The notes under the pieces were generated by a model. It was given only the letters and a program-made list of their open reading frames with translations. It was not told where the DNA came from and made no database searches. Of a stretch of DNA of 51,269 bases, positions 21,611-32,650 are shown in pieces (the stretch's first letter is position 1; each line of letters starts with the position of its first letter). The stretch comes from Rhizaria sp. SCN 62-66 (lineage: Eukaryota > Rhizaria, unplaced): the NCBI GenBank assembly GCA_001724265.1, contig MEDY01000385.1, forward strand, positions 1 through 51,269, in the 5' to 3' direction. The position numbers and the translations under genes were made by a program.

Positions 21611-24284
21611 ACTTAACTGTGCAAAACTGAGAATACCATTGCAGAGTACAGTATGGTCAAGCCGTGCATCAACAGGGACGTGCTTGAATCATGCTTTTTG
21701 ATCCAAGGAGCGAGCTGTTGTGCACGTGTTTATTTTCATACTGTTTGTTTGCTGTTGTTGTCACTGTTGAAGTCGTGGTGCTTGGTTTTAAGTGCGAGTG
21801 ATTTCAAATCGCACTTATATGATTACATGCAATGCATTTTCTTGATTAACTAACTAAAACCACAGCATGCTGATATAATATCAACAACAGTCGTGACCAA
21901 AAAATAATGCCAACACTATCCTGTCGATCGTCTAGATCCTTGTGTTTCTCTGTTGCTCTCTTTTAACGCAGCTCATTAGTCGTTTGCATTAAGTCCTCTC
22001 GTTGTACACATGTCCTTGAAAACTTGGCTGTTCTTAATTCCCCACCCCAGTCACTTGAATTTGTTGCTTTGATTCCCCCCTTGTCATAATGTTATCACTA
22101 CAACATTTTAGAAAATTACTTTTTCCTTTATACTTTGGATTCGCTTTGGTTTTTTCTTCACATACGTCCACGCACCGTGCACCAAACGCACGCGCAAATA
22201 ACAAGTGATGCTGTTTTTTCTGCGTATGCTGTGTGGTCCTGTGTCGACTCTGTGAAAATGTTCCAAACTTTCTATGTCACATTTTCTTCAAACAGCTCTT
22301 CAGCCCACTGACGCTCGCATTCATACTGGTGAGCGCAGTGTTGCTTGAATGTTGGCAGTAACTCTATGACTTGTCGTTACTTGTTAGGATGCTGTTTGTG
22401 ATGACGTTGATCTGATGTTCTTCTTGCGTCGGATTTACTCCTCATGGTTCGTTTTTTCTAGTATTCGCTTCTTTTTTATCAGACCTTGTTAGTGTTGCTT
22501 TTTTCTGGTTCTATCCGTTTGTTTCCCCGTGTACGTGAGTGTGCTGCGTGTTTTTCCTTTTGCAGAGCGATCTCTATCCCGTCATCTTTATTCTCTTCTT
22601 GTGGTCTTTCCTTGGTTGTCTCTGTCTGATGCACTTTTGTTCATGTAAGTAATCCAAAACCTACAACTTACAGCGTACAATTATCTTTGCACTTGCTCCA
22701 TATAATTCCTGCTCACGATGCAACAAGGTTGACATTTTCATTATCATTTGTCGAGCGTCTGACAGGATCTCAGGCGCGACTTGTTTTGCTCGAAACAAGC
22801 TTGTTTATCTCGTTGTTTATCTCTTTCGTTTCCCCTTTTTTTTCGTCTTTAAGCTCTTTCTCTCTTTATGTCGCTTCTTCTTCTTCACCAACACATCTTT
22901 CTTTCATCGCTCATTATTCCCTGTGTTCTTCTTTGCATCCTTTTTCTCCTTTATCTCGTTAGTTTTCCTCTCTCTTCCTCCTCGTCTCGTCTGTCTCTCT
23001 CTTTGTCTTTCTCACTCACTGAAACAACATGATTTTTTCATCCGGTAGCACGCGTTCTTGCGCTGTTGCTCCACATGTTGTTGGTATTTTATCATCACAG
23101 CGACCCTTGAACTGTACTGTATCTCGTGACGTACACGTCCATGCTTCCTCGCCTGCACGCCCCCTAACTCCCTCAGTTTGTGTGAAGATATTGTTTTGTT
23201 TACAACGCGGCACACTCTCACTTTTATATATCTTATTACCCCTTAGTTTTTAATCCTGTTTATTCTCGTTTTGTTTCTGTTTTCTGTGTGTCTTTCTATC
23301 CCTATTTGCGTTCTGTAACAGTTACAACAGTCACTGATGTAGTCGTAACTTTAGTCATAGTAATAGCTTTCGTAATTCGTGATGTTTTTGTTTGTTTTGT
23401 CATCCTGCCTGGTGTATTTGTGTGCATATGTGTGTGCGTGTCTGTTTTTGCTGACTGACTGTGAACGATGTGTCACATCACGCAGTCTCAATCTCGGCCA
23501 CCCCGCTAAGCTCCCGTGCTACTCCTGCCTCTCCTGCTGTTACGACTACGACTGCGTGTTGCTGATGTCTTTTGCAGCTTTGTAGTTGATTCCTATGACG
23601 AGTATGACGACTACACTCCCCCTTTTTTTGTTTTTCCTGCATTGTTGGGGGTTGTATAGTTTGCCTATGTGACTTTGTTTACTGTATTGATGCTCTCTGA
23701 AGCCATGCTTGTTCTGGGATGCGTCTGCACTAACTCCCGTGGATACTTTGACTGCTACTGCATTGTCACAGTCGCATGCTTTTGTTTGCCGGTTTCCTTG
23801 CATCAACGCTTGTTTCCGTCAAGAATATAAACAGCGACCAGTAACCAACCAAGAAAAAATTAAGAGCTGTAGTAGAGTCCAAATGAATGGATAGAAAACA
23901 ATATGACTCAAGCATGTACATCGCTTAAAACGCTTGACAAATCGCCGAATAAATATATCTTTGATGATCAAATTACATGTCTTCTTACAACTTTTGACTA
24001 TTTTTCAGTCAGTTTCAGCGGCGCAACGGTCAAAAAGAGAGAGCCGCTGAGAATCGCAAAGTTGCACGCAAAAGCACGATAGACCTGCATCACAGTTTCC
24101 GTGTATAGCCATATCAGCGTTTGCACTAAATTTTCTCGTGGGTTTCCCATCTAGTTTCAATTTAATTTCTCCGAATCTTACATCTGCTCTCTCTACACTC
24201 CTTTCTGTTTGCTCACCAGTTCAGGCGCCTCCGCTCACACAACGCATAACACAAACGCGAGTCTAACGCGAGATCTTTTAAAAT
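21611..24284. other. Large intergenic region with pyrimidine-rich stretch
   Basis: Between PDE and PPWD1, both on the plus strand. AT-rich, with the plus strand strongly enriched in T and C, most extreme at about 22790-23020 (CT and TTC runs). Short open frames here (for example 22687-22962) show only translated low-complexity CT sequence and look random. No tRNA, rRNA or mobile-element signature was seen. It should include the PDE 3' UTR and the PPWD1 promoter. Confidence 0.6.
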
Positions 24285-27200
24285 ATGTCTTCTGAGGTGC
24301 GTAATTAGAAACAATGTGGATTTAACCGATCAATTCATCTGTAAAATTTGAATACCACTTGCTAACCCCTGCGCTCCATCTATATTACTTGTGCTCAACG
24401 TCCGACACGACAGAGCTTGAAGCGTCCCGCTTCCAGCGCCCAGGATGCATCCTCCTCAGTCGCTTCCGCCGCTAAGCGCGCCGCGCCCGCGTCTGCCCGC
24501 CACAGTTCTACCGCGACAACCCGCGCTGCACGCCCCGCGTCTCTTCTCCCGCCGCTGTCGACCTTCCTGGCGCCGTACTACCTGTCGCTGCTGCCGTCGT
24601 CGCCGCTCTACTACCGCTCCTATGGCTTGCACCGCGCGGACGTCTCGCACGTCACCGTGTCGCCCTACTTTGCCGCCACGCCGCAGCGCCTTGCCTGGGA
24701 CCACGTGAAGCCCCGGGTCGTGGCCGCGCTGCTCGCCGCGGCCGCCCGCGCCTCGAACGCAATCAGCGCCACCTCTAACGTGAAAGGCATCTCTGCGCGC
24801 TACGCCGCCGCGCTCGCCGCCGTCAATGCGCTGACTCCCCCCGCATTTGCCGCCGTGGCCGGCGCCGGCGCTGACAGCTCCGCCGCGACCGCCGCGTCAG
24901 TGGGCCACCCTCTGGTGCTCTCGGCATCCAAGGACGGCGTGGTGAAGCTGTGGTATCTTCGTTACCGCTCCACCGGCGGCGCCGACAGCGCTGAGGACGG
25001 CCAGGGCGGCGACAGCGACGATGAGGACGTTGTCGCTGTTGATTCCAGCACTGTTGGCTCTAACGCGTTGTCAATCAGCCCCAGTTCTACTACTAACACT
25101 GCGAGCTCTGCCAACGCTGCCGCTAAGCCTGCCGCTGACGCTGATGCTGGCGCTGAGGGCGACAGCGAGCTTTCCCGCCCGGTTCCGCTGACCCTGCCGC
25201 GCGTGCGCGCCCGCTTTGCGTCCACGGCGCCGTCCCTGCAGCAGACGCGTTCCTTCACTGCGCACTCGGGGCCCGTGCTTGCACTTGCCGTCTCCGCCGC
25301 CGCCGCCGCGCCCGCAGCGTTCTCGCTGGGCACCGACGGCGAGCTGTGCTGGTACGACCTCGCGCTTGGGGACATTGCCGGCGCCGTCACGGTTGCTTCT
25401 GCGCCCGCCGCGAGCGCCGGCGCCGGCGCCGGTGCGGCGCTGGTGGCCCCGGTGACCGCTGCGTGTTTCGTCGGCGAGGCCGGTATGAACACTGACGCGG
25501 AGGCGGTCAGCTACGCGCTCTCCCTGCTTTCACCCGCGGCGGCCGCGGCGGCTGTGGCTGCGGGCGCCAGTGCGGGCGCGAGCACGGCGCTTGTGGCCGT
25601 GGCCAGGGATATCTTGCTGGGTGAGACCGTGATTGTACCTATCGCGGCTGTCGCGAGCAATGTCAGTACAAACGCCAACAGCGTCAACGGTGACTTCGAG
25701 AGCGACGCAACTGCTACCAGTGCACGTAGCGGCGCCAGCAGTGGCTTTGTCACACTGCCTCCTGGCCAGGGCTATGTGTTTGTGTACTCCCGTTCATCCG
25801 CGACGCCCATCGCCATCGCGCGTCCCCACCAGTACGTTTCTCTCTTATTTGCGAAACTGTCTACTTGACGTTATTCATAACACGAGAATCATATTGTAAT
25901 GATAGATTTTGTGTAACTATATGTTTATGATATCCTGTACTTTTAGTTTAATTTTCAAATTCTCACATATGTCCCGCTTTATATTATGGTTTGTCATTTT
26001 CTTACGCTTTCCCAGGCACTCGATTGTGGCGATGGCGCAGCACCCCACGCTGCCGTACGCCGTCTCCGTCGACTGCCGCGGCTGCATCGAGTACTGGTCT
26101 ACGCGCGGCGGGCTCCTGCAGACCGTACTAGACCGCCACGCTCTCGCCAACCCTTTGAACAGCAGCAGCAGCGCGAGCGGGCTTGTCGGCAGTGAGAACT
26201 CTGCCTCTGGTAACGCCGGCGTGCTGCCGTGGTCGGGCTCCGCGCTGACGGCCTCGTTCTTCCGCCGTCCGCCCGCGCCTCTGGTCTCGTTCGAGCTCAA
26301 GTCTGCCACAGACCTGTACTGCCTGCAGTCGACCCGCGCTGCCCCCGCGCTCTCTCTGGCCTTCGCGCCCACTGGGCAGCTCCTCGCGCTGGCCACCAAG
26401 GACGGCGCCGTGCGCGTGTTTGACGCGCGCAAGGGCAAGCTGGTGCGGCAGTGGAGCGAGGGCGCCGAGGCTGAGGTCAAGGCGCTGCAGGCGCTCATCG
26501 CGAGCGCCAACCAGACTCCCGGCGCGAAAACGATCGTGGGCAGCGGGAGCCAGGTGACCGTGGGCAGCGCTGACGGCGGCCAGATGACCGTCGCGGCCTC
26601 GGGCCTACTCACGGTCAGCACGCCCGTTGACAACTCGCTTTTGCTCACCACCAGCGCGAGCGCGGGCGCGCATGGCGGCCGGCCGCCGGCGCCCGACTCG
26701 ATCGTTATCGCACAGAAGCTGTCGCTGGAGAAGGAGCTCGACCGCGCTCTCGCCGTCGCCACTGCCCGCCCATCCGCCTCCACCGCGAGCGCGACTGCGC
26801 ATGTGGCGGCGGCGGCGGCGACTCAGAGCGTCGCTGTGGCCCTCGCCGCGCCCGCGACGAGCTCGCTCCTGTCGTTCGACGGCAGTGGCTACTATCTCAC
26901 GTACGCGACCCTTGCGGGTATCAAGACGCGCTCCATTGTCACGGGCGCCGTCGTCCGTCTGCTGGGCACCGCTGAGGCCGGCGACCGCTTCCTTTCGCTC
27001 GCCTTCTACCACGGCGGCCGCGTCGGCGGCGCGGGGGCCGCGCGGTCCATCGCCGGCGCCGCCGCCGCCTCCGCGGCCGCCGCCGCAGCAGCAACCGCGG
27101 GCGGGGCCGCGGGCACCGTGCGCGGCGGCGGCGGCGCGAGCGTCGAGGCGGTGATGACCACCACGGCCGCTGTGGGCGTGGACATCGTCGTGCCCAGCAT

Positions 27201-28341
27201 TAAGCGCGAGGTCAAAGGCGAGTCTGCGGGCAACGACTTTTCGGCCCCGCTGCAGCCGTCGTCCACTTCCTCACTCACCAGCTCTGGCTCGAGCTCGAGC
27301 TCTGGCTCGAGCGTGAGTGTGCCTGTCGTGAGCGGCACGGTTGACTTCTCCGAGGAGCCCGTATTACTGGCTGTGGCGTTCCGCAAGCCCAAGGTGTACC
27401 TGTTCGCGTGCAGCGCTCCGGGCGCGGTCGGCTCGCGCGACAGCCACGACGCGCCTCTCCTCTCCTCGGCCGCCGCCACCGCGGGCGCGGGCGCCGCCGG
27501 CCCGGCGGGCGCGGCCGCGGCGGGCGGCGGCAAGGCAAAGAACACAGGCGCTGACGCGCAGGCGGCCGAGGCGGCGGCGGCGCTGACCGCTGCGGGCGAG
27601 GTGACCCGTGTCACGCTCCACACGACGGCGGGCGATATCATGATGGAGCTGCTTCACGATGTGGCGCCCAAGGCGGCGCTCAACTTCGCCACGCACTGCC
27701 GCAAGGGGTACTATGACAAGACGATTTTCCACCGTCTTAGTGACGAGTATGGTATCATGGGTGGTGACCCCAACGGAGACGGTTCTGGTACGGAAGATAA
27801 TAACACGCATTTATTTTTTTGACTTGATATATTTTTTACGTCATACTTTATGTTCGCTGAATTCCATGCTAATCATCACTCCTATGTTCTCTCTTCATTC
27901 ATCGCCTACAGGTGGTTCGAGTATCTGGGGCCGGCCCTTTGCCAACGAGACGCACCCTTCAGTCAAGCACAATGCTCCTGGTACTGTGTCGATGACCAAC
28001 CGTGGCACGGGCGCTAACGAGTCACAGGTACGCAATTACCCTCTAATACGACACACACACTCTTACTAGCAGCACATGTTCATTGTAACACTTACACATC
28101 CTCCATCACTCACTCCCACGATGAATCACACTTTATTTGTATCTTGTTGTCGTTTTTTGCATAGTTTTTTATCACCACGGCGGCCGTGCCGCGCTTCGAC
28201 GGCCACCACACGGTGTTCGCGCGCGTCACGAGCGGCCTCGAGACCGTCAACGCCGTCGCCGCGGGGGCCAAGTCCAAGGAGGGCCGGCCGCTGGCGCCCG
28301 TGCAGATTGTCTCCACCACGGTCAGCGTGCGCAAAGCGTGA
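24285..28341 (+). CDS. PPWD1: PPWD1: WD40-repeat cyclophilin of the spliceosome
   Basis: Five exons: 24285-24296, 24414-25831, 26016-27787, 27912-28027, 28165-28341; introns of 117, 184, 124 and 137 nt (donors GTGCGT, GTACGT, GTACGG, GTACGC). Exon 1 encodes only MSSE. Phases are 0, 2, 1, 0 and all joins keep the frame; stop TGA. The protein has about 1,164 residues against about 650 in human, the excess being Ala/Ser/Gly insertions between WD blades. WD40 segments include LVLSASKDGVVKLWY and LALATKDGAVRVFD; the cyclophilin domain spans about 1003-1164 (FHRLSDEYGIMGGDP, SQFFITT, HHTVF). PPWD1 is a nuclear prolyl isomerase associated with spliceosomes. The catalytic Arg is kept (FHR), but the usual Gln of the GFMxQ motif is Met and the Trp of the binding pocket is absent, so activity may be weak. 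Confidence 0.93.
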
Positions 28342-28477
28342 AGGCATCGCGATCCATCATGGGGAAACTATGCGACTGAGATATGACGGCCACGGCCAGT
28401 GTCAAAGATAGTAACAGTCGAGGGAGTGCGACGTGATTATTTGACTTAAACATTGCAATATCGATAATAACTAACGC

Positions 28478-28483
28478 AATAAA
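28478..28483 (+). terminator. Candidate poly(A) signal of PPWD1
   Basis: AATAAA 137 nt past the PPWD1 stop codon. Position is plausible, but whether this lineage uses AATAAA is unknown. Confidence 0.4.
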
Positions 28484-28550
28484 GATAAGATATTGATTAC
28501 AAGTGTGATAGGAGTACAGCCGAGTGGGTGATTTGTAGAGAGAAAGTTGT

Positions 28551-28556
28551 TTTATT
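28551..28556 (-). terminator. Candidate poly(A) signal of eS25
   Basis: AATAAA on the minus strand, about 100 nt past the eS25 TAA. Supported only by motif and position. Confidence 0.4.
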
Positions 28557-28653
28557 CCTTAGATCATAAAGTCATCGTTGTTAGTGTAAAAAGCACGGCA
28601 GGGGTTTGGTACACAGGTACCTGGTACCTCACCAATATCGACCTTTAACTCAC

Positions 28654-29357
28654 TTACGCGGACTCCTCGACGGCGGCGGGGGCGTAGACGGACATGCCAC
28701 CGGCGGGGGAGACGACCTTGAGGGAGCCGTTCTTGGTGAGCTCGCGAACCAGGCGGCGCGCCAGGGAGCCACTTGTTCTTCTTCTCGCGGAGCTTGGTCT
28801 TCTGTAAATGCGCAACAGGAACAACGTAGACGAGAGCAATAAGGGAGGAGTGGGAAAGGCAGAGAAGGCAAGGGGAAAGGGAGTTAGCATAGAGCACTGG
28901 TAAGACGCAAGGCTGCGTTGAAAGAAGAAAGTAAAGGTGGAAACGAGTGTGGAAAGATAGCTACGAACCTTCTTGTTCTTGTTCTTAGACTTAGAAGAGG
29001 ACTGGGCGGCGAGCAGCTTGGCGGCCTTGGACTTCTGAACCTTGGGGGGCTGTGGGTGCGCAACGACAAGACGAGGGAAATGAAGCAAAAGGATGCATGT
29101 GAGACACAGGGACATTATGACAGGGTTCTTGAGACCGGAAATTAGTGTGTGGTTATGGTCAGAAGACGACAGAGCTCTGGAAAGCAGCTGAACAGAGCGC
29201 CCGCGCAGGTGGGGAAAGTGGTCTCTCTCACAGTGAGCCGAAGAAGCCTGTTTGCGGGGCACTCTGTGGAAGCGCCAAAGCCACTAAAGATTCCGTGCAA
29301 AATGCGCGGAGAAGCAAAACAGGGTCGGCAGCAAATATGCAATGGGCAACGTACCAT
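28654..29357 (-). pseudogene. RPS25: Ribosomal protein eS25 gene lacking its core (deletion plus frameshift)
   Basis: Exon 1 is just ATG 29357-29355 (donor GTACGT). Exon 2, 29049-28969, encodes PPKVQKSKAAKLL and a Lys/Asn-rich tail; donor GTTCGT. Exon 3, 28801-28654, starts KTKLREKKNK, and after one extra base (28771) the C-terminal frame reads GSLARRLVRELTKNG through VYAPAAVEESA to TAA. Both halves match eS25 (yeast starts MPPK; the conserved GSLAR helix is present). About 35 residues normally between them, most of the winged-helix core, are absent from the DNA, and the two halves are in different frames. The intron between exons 2 and 3 does not contain the missing part. Read straight through, translation gives a frameshifted tail. 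Either a damaged copy or an assembly deletion; eS25 is non-essential in yeast. Confidence 0.75.
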
Positions 29358-29696
29358 CCGGGATTAAGGGAACTCTACAAAGTGAGACAAAGAAGACTCG
29401 GCACCACGGGTCGTCTCGTCAAGCCCGTCCCAGTCCGGCGCTCGGACCGTGGGCCGGCGGCTTAACTTCCGTGCCAACCACAAACCGATTTTTGGTTTCG
29501 AGAATGCACTCCAATGACTTGAAGCCAGTTCAAATTTGACTCTGTCCTGACATTCGTAGTAGTTATATTCTCATTATATTGCGCTGTTGCAAATTGACGT
29601 GGCTAATTCTGTTCTGCTTTGAAATCATGTTTCTTAGAAAGTAGGTCTTGCCCTCCAACAGATATCTCCCCGTGCTGCTCTTTCTCTCTTACGGGA
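29358..29696. promoter_or_regulatory. Divergent promoter region, eS25 / CxxC protein
   Basis: 339 bp head-to-head spacer. The eS25 side is moderately GC-rich; the last 200 bp turn AT-rich before a pyrimidine-rich stretch at 29640-29690 just upstream of the plus-strand ATG. No specific element was identified. Confidence 0.45.
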
Positions 29697-31766
29697 ATGT
29701 CCGGATCTTCGTCCGCCTTCTTCCGTCTCCCGGTACCCTCCTTAGTGGGCTACCGCGCGCGGCACATTATTACCGACGATGACATTCAAGACATTGCTTT
29801 CTTGCGCTGCTGCTCGTGCCACGCGCTGACCACGAGCTCCTGCAGCCGCGGCCGTCAGACGCACGGCCCGCTCAGTCTGCCCCAATGTCTTCCCCACCAT
29901 TCCCCGCGCGGCGCGGCACGACTTTTGGCCACCAGTCCAGCTGCAGCGGCAGCTTCTGCTGTAGAGGCACTTGAGTCCGCAGGAGCAACAGATCTGACGA
30001 CAGACTCTTGTGTCACTGCGACGCACACTCTGCGCGCTACGTGCCAGGTTTGCGAGCTCTCTCTTGATCGCTCCTCTGAAGCCTACAGCGCCTACCAAGA
30101 CCACTTGCACGACCTGCAGCGCTGCAACACCTGCAACCTCAATTCGAGTAGCAGCGCCCCCTTGCACCGCACAAGGTTGACTGGCGACAATAACATTTCA
30201 AGCTCAACGCCAATTTCAACACACGCCAGTGACAAGAATAGAGAATCTGACGAAGGCGACGACGATGTGCGCGGTGTGCGGAGCAGCGACGGCCTGTTTC
30301 TGCGCCACCGCCTCTCACATCTGCTCGCGCTGCGCGCCGCGCTGCCGTGGGGTGCCACTGATGCGCCTGCGGCCGCCGAGACGGCTGCGGCCGCGCACGG
30401 CTACCTCGCGGTCTGCCGCATCTGCAGCGCATACTCACCGCTCCTCGTCCTCACGGGCTCCTATAATAGTGAGCTCGATATCACAAGCACGGCAGTTACT
30501 GAAGGTGCGAAATCGAGTTCGCATCACGGCAGCAGCAACGACACAAACGCTGTCGCACCAGCGAATATTCCTGTTACTGAAACTAAGGCAATCAGCAATA
30601 ATCAAACTGCAATGGACTCGAAAGACGATGAGCTGAATGTAGCAGCGCCGATTGCTGAAGTGTGGGCCGAGTTTGACGCGCATGTTATCGACTGGGACAA
30701 CCCGCCCCCGCTTGGCTGCGGTGTGTTTGACTTGCCTGCTGCACATGACAGCGGCAAGAAGAAGGATAACAAGACATCCTCAGAGGTCGAGAAACCTAAC
30801 AACAAGCAGAGTCGTGATACTGCGTTTGGCGTAGTAAATGAGCGCGAGAATGCGCTTTTGTGGCTGCAAAGCGCAGAAGAGCGCGCCCGGCGGCTTCACT
30901 TTTACTCCGGAGGCCCCTGTGACAGCGGCCATATCAACGACATCACAGCAGCTCTTGGTGACACAAACAGCGGCACGAACATTAGCAGCAGCACTAGCAG
31001 TATAGCGGAATTTGCTACTGAGACTCTTTCGGTGCTTTTGCAGCGCGCGCTGGCCCGCATGGAGCACTTCAGCCCGCTCTGCTGCGGCTTCCTCGACGCC
31101 GCCCCCACTCTCGCGCTGGCGCTGCCGGTCAGCTTCGCCGCACCGGCGCTCAGGCGCGCGCTGCTGGAGCAGCAGGAGGTGCGGTCGGCGCGCGCCGTTA
31201 CAGTTGCCGCGGCCACGGGGCTGCCGCAGTATAGTCACCGTGATAGCGCCTGTGAGAGTGCGAATGCGAGCGTGGATTCAAGTGGCGGTGGCAGTGGCAC
31301 TTGCTTTGGCGTTGGTGCTGCGCCGATGTACGCTGCGGCGATCTCTGTCCCTCGTCGTGTTCCCACTGCGTATAATCACCTAAGCAATCGCACTGATACA
31401 CACAGTAGCAGTAGCAGTAGCAGTAGCAGTGAGAGTGAGTGTGCTGTGAACGAACGCGCTGTGCGATTTGGCGCTGTTGTTATAGACGATAAACTCGAGC
31501 TGCAGCGCTGCAGTGACGCCGGCAATGGCGTCAATGATAGTGGCAGTGCGACGGCAGCGATGTTAGGCAATAACAACTATGACAATGGCGGCGACTGGGA
31601 CTGCGACTTGGTTTACAGTCAGAATCGCACGAATGACAAGATTGTCGCTAACAAGAGTGCCAAGGCTACTGCACAGAACACGAGAGACGAGCGCAGGGAC
31701 CGTGGACGTGGTGGTGTGCGGGGTTACTGCGAGATGGAGACACTGTTACCTCCTTTAAGTCGTTGA
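29697..31766 (+). CDS. Unrecognised protein with four CxxC knuckles
   Basis: Intronless, 690 residues from ATG 29697 (first ATG of the frame, after a pyrimidine-rich leader) to TGA 31764-31766. I do not recognise the family. Four C-x2-C pairs at C38/C41, C116/C119, C143/C146 and C240/C243 lie in the N-terminal third and could form two zinc-ribbon-like sites. A Trp-rich patch (EVWAEFDAHVIDWDNPPPLGCG) and a helical segment near MEHFSPLCCGF follow, separated by Ser/Asn/Asp-rich low-complexity sequence. No signal peptide or membrane helix is seen. Codon use is less GC-biased than in its neighbours, particularly in the linkers. A nuclear or cytosolic zinc-binding role is a guess from the Cys pairs alone. 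Confidence 0.65.
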   Translation: MSGSSSAFFRLPVPSLVGYRARHIITDDDIQDIAFLRCCSCHALTTSSCSRGRQTHGPLSLPQCLPHHSPRGAARLLATSPAAAAASAVEALESAGATDLTTDSCVTATHTLRATCQVCELSLDRSSEAYSAYQDHLHDLQRCNTCNLNSSSSAPLHRTRLTGDNNISSSTPISTHASDKNRESDEGDDDVRGVRSSDGLFLRHRLSHLLALRAALPWGATDAPAAAETAAAAHGYLAVCRICSAYSPLLVLTGSYNSELDITSTAVTEGAKSSSHHGSSNDTNAVAPANIPVTETKAISNNQTAMDSKDDELNVAAPIAEVWAEFDAHVIDWDNPPPLGCGVFDLPAAHDSGKKKDNKTSSEVEKPNNKQSRDTAFGVVNERENALLWLQSAEERARRLHFYSGGPCDSGHINDITAALGDTNSGTNISSSTSSIAEFATETLSVLLQRALARMEHFSPLCCGFLDAAPTLALALPVSFAAPALRRALLEQQEVRSARAVTVAAATGLPQYSHRDSACESANASVDSSGGGSGTCFGVGAAPMYAAAISVPRRVPTAYNHLSNRTDTHSSSSSSSSSESECAVNERAVRFGAVVIDDKLELQRCSDAGNGVNDSGSATAAMLGNNNYDNGGDWDCDLVYSQNRTNDKIVANKSAKATAQNTRDERRDRGRGGVRGYCEMETLLPPLSR

Positions 31767-32375
31767 GCATAGCTCCGCAGTCACGGACACACAACAACAA
31801 GCAAACTTGCGGTTAGATATCTCGTCGAACAATGACAACAATCACAAAGTGGGGAAACGTTCGTGTATATCGTCATCAGCATCGACATCATTGAAGTATC
31901 TTATGTTATATAGTTATGTATTTTTTAATAGTTAGTACAACTTACATAGATGAGATAACAACCACTATTCGGGTAAAAATACAGTAAAACTGTTCAAGTT
32001 AAAGTGTTTGTGGTTCACGCATTCCCAGAATGATATCTCTATGGGATACGCTTGAACAAATTAGTTAACGTAAAAAAATAAATATTGTGTTAGTTTCTAT
32101 TTTATGTCGCGGTATAATCTTCATATCTATCGAATAGCGCAAGATATGACGATAGAAAGAGACGAAACATGAACGCTAACTGCGGCGGGCAGACGGTGAG
32201 AGGGTCGAGACTTCGCGCCAAGACCCAAACGACATGCAAGAGATCTTCAACAAGATATTTTACCGTCATTTCGTCGTCTCGAATCAATATTTTGATCTCA
32301 CCGGATTTTTATTTAATTGTTTGATTAGGTCTCTCTTTTTATATTCCTTTAACACGTCTGTAAGCGCCACAAAGT
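31767..32375. other. Intergenic, AT-rich
   Basis: Spacer between two plus-strand genes, containing the 3' end of the CxxC protein and the SCC3 promoter. Very AT-rich from about 31900. A T-rich stretch with TTTTTATATT near 32335-32346 sits about 30-40 bp before the SCC3 ATG. No gene seen. Confidence 0.5.
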
Positions 32376-32608
32376 ATGCGTTCGTCTGGCGCCTCGAAGC
32401 GGGTGGGATCTCCCACCCCTGCCGCCGCCAGGACTGACCGCGTCTCGCGCTCCTCCTCCCAGCGCGACTCTTCTCCTGCCGCTTCCTCCCGCGCCGGCGC
32501 CGCCGTACGGGGCGCCAAGGCCTCTCCCCGGCCCGCCGCTGCCGCCGCCCGCAGCCGCGCCGCAGCGACCAAGAGCAGCAACAAGTCATCAAAGCGCGCC
32601 GCTAACGA

Positions 32609-32650
<42 letters not shown>

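Larger units (their letters stand above)
28342..28653. other. Convergent spacer between PPWD1 and eS25
   Basis: 312 bp tail-to-tail spacer holding both 3' ends. AATAAA occurs on the plus strand at 28478-28483 (PPWD1) and on the minus strand at 28556-28551 (eS25). Nothing else is seen. Confidence 0.6.

Noticed and set aside
22687-22962. 91-codon ORF in the large spacer
   Set aside because: Translated CT-rich sequence with Ser/Phe/Leu bias, no homology that I can see, and AT-rich codon use unlike the genes here.
28802-28968. The missing eS25 core hidden in intron 2
   Set aside because: Reading the intron in all minus frames gives only pyrimidine-rich noncoding sequence with stops; no segment resembling the winged helix.
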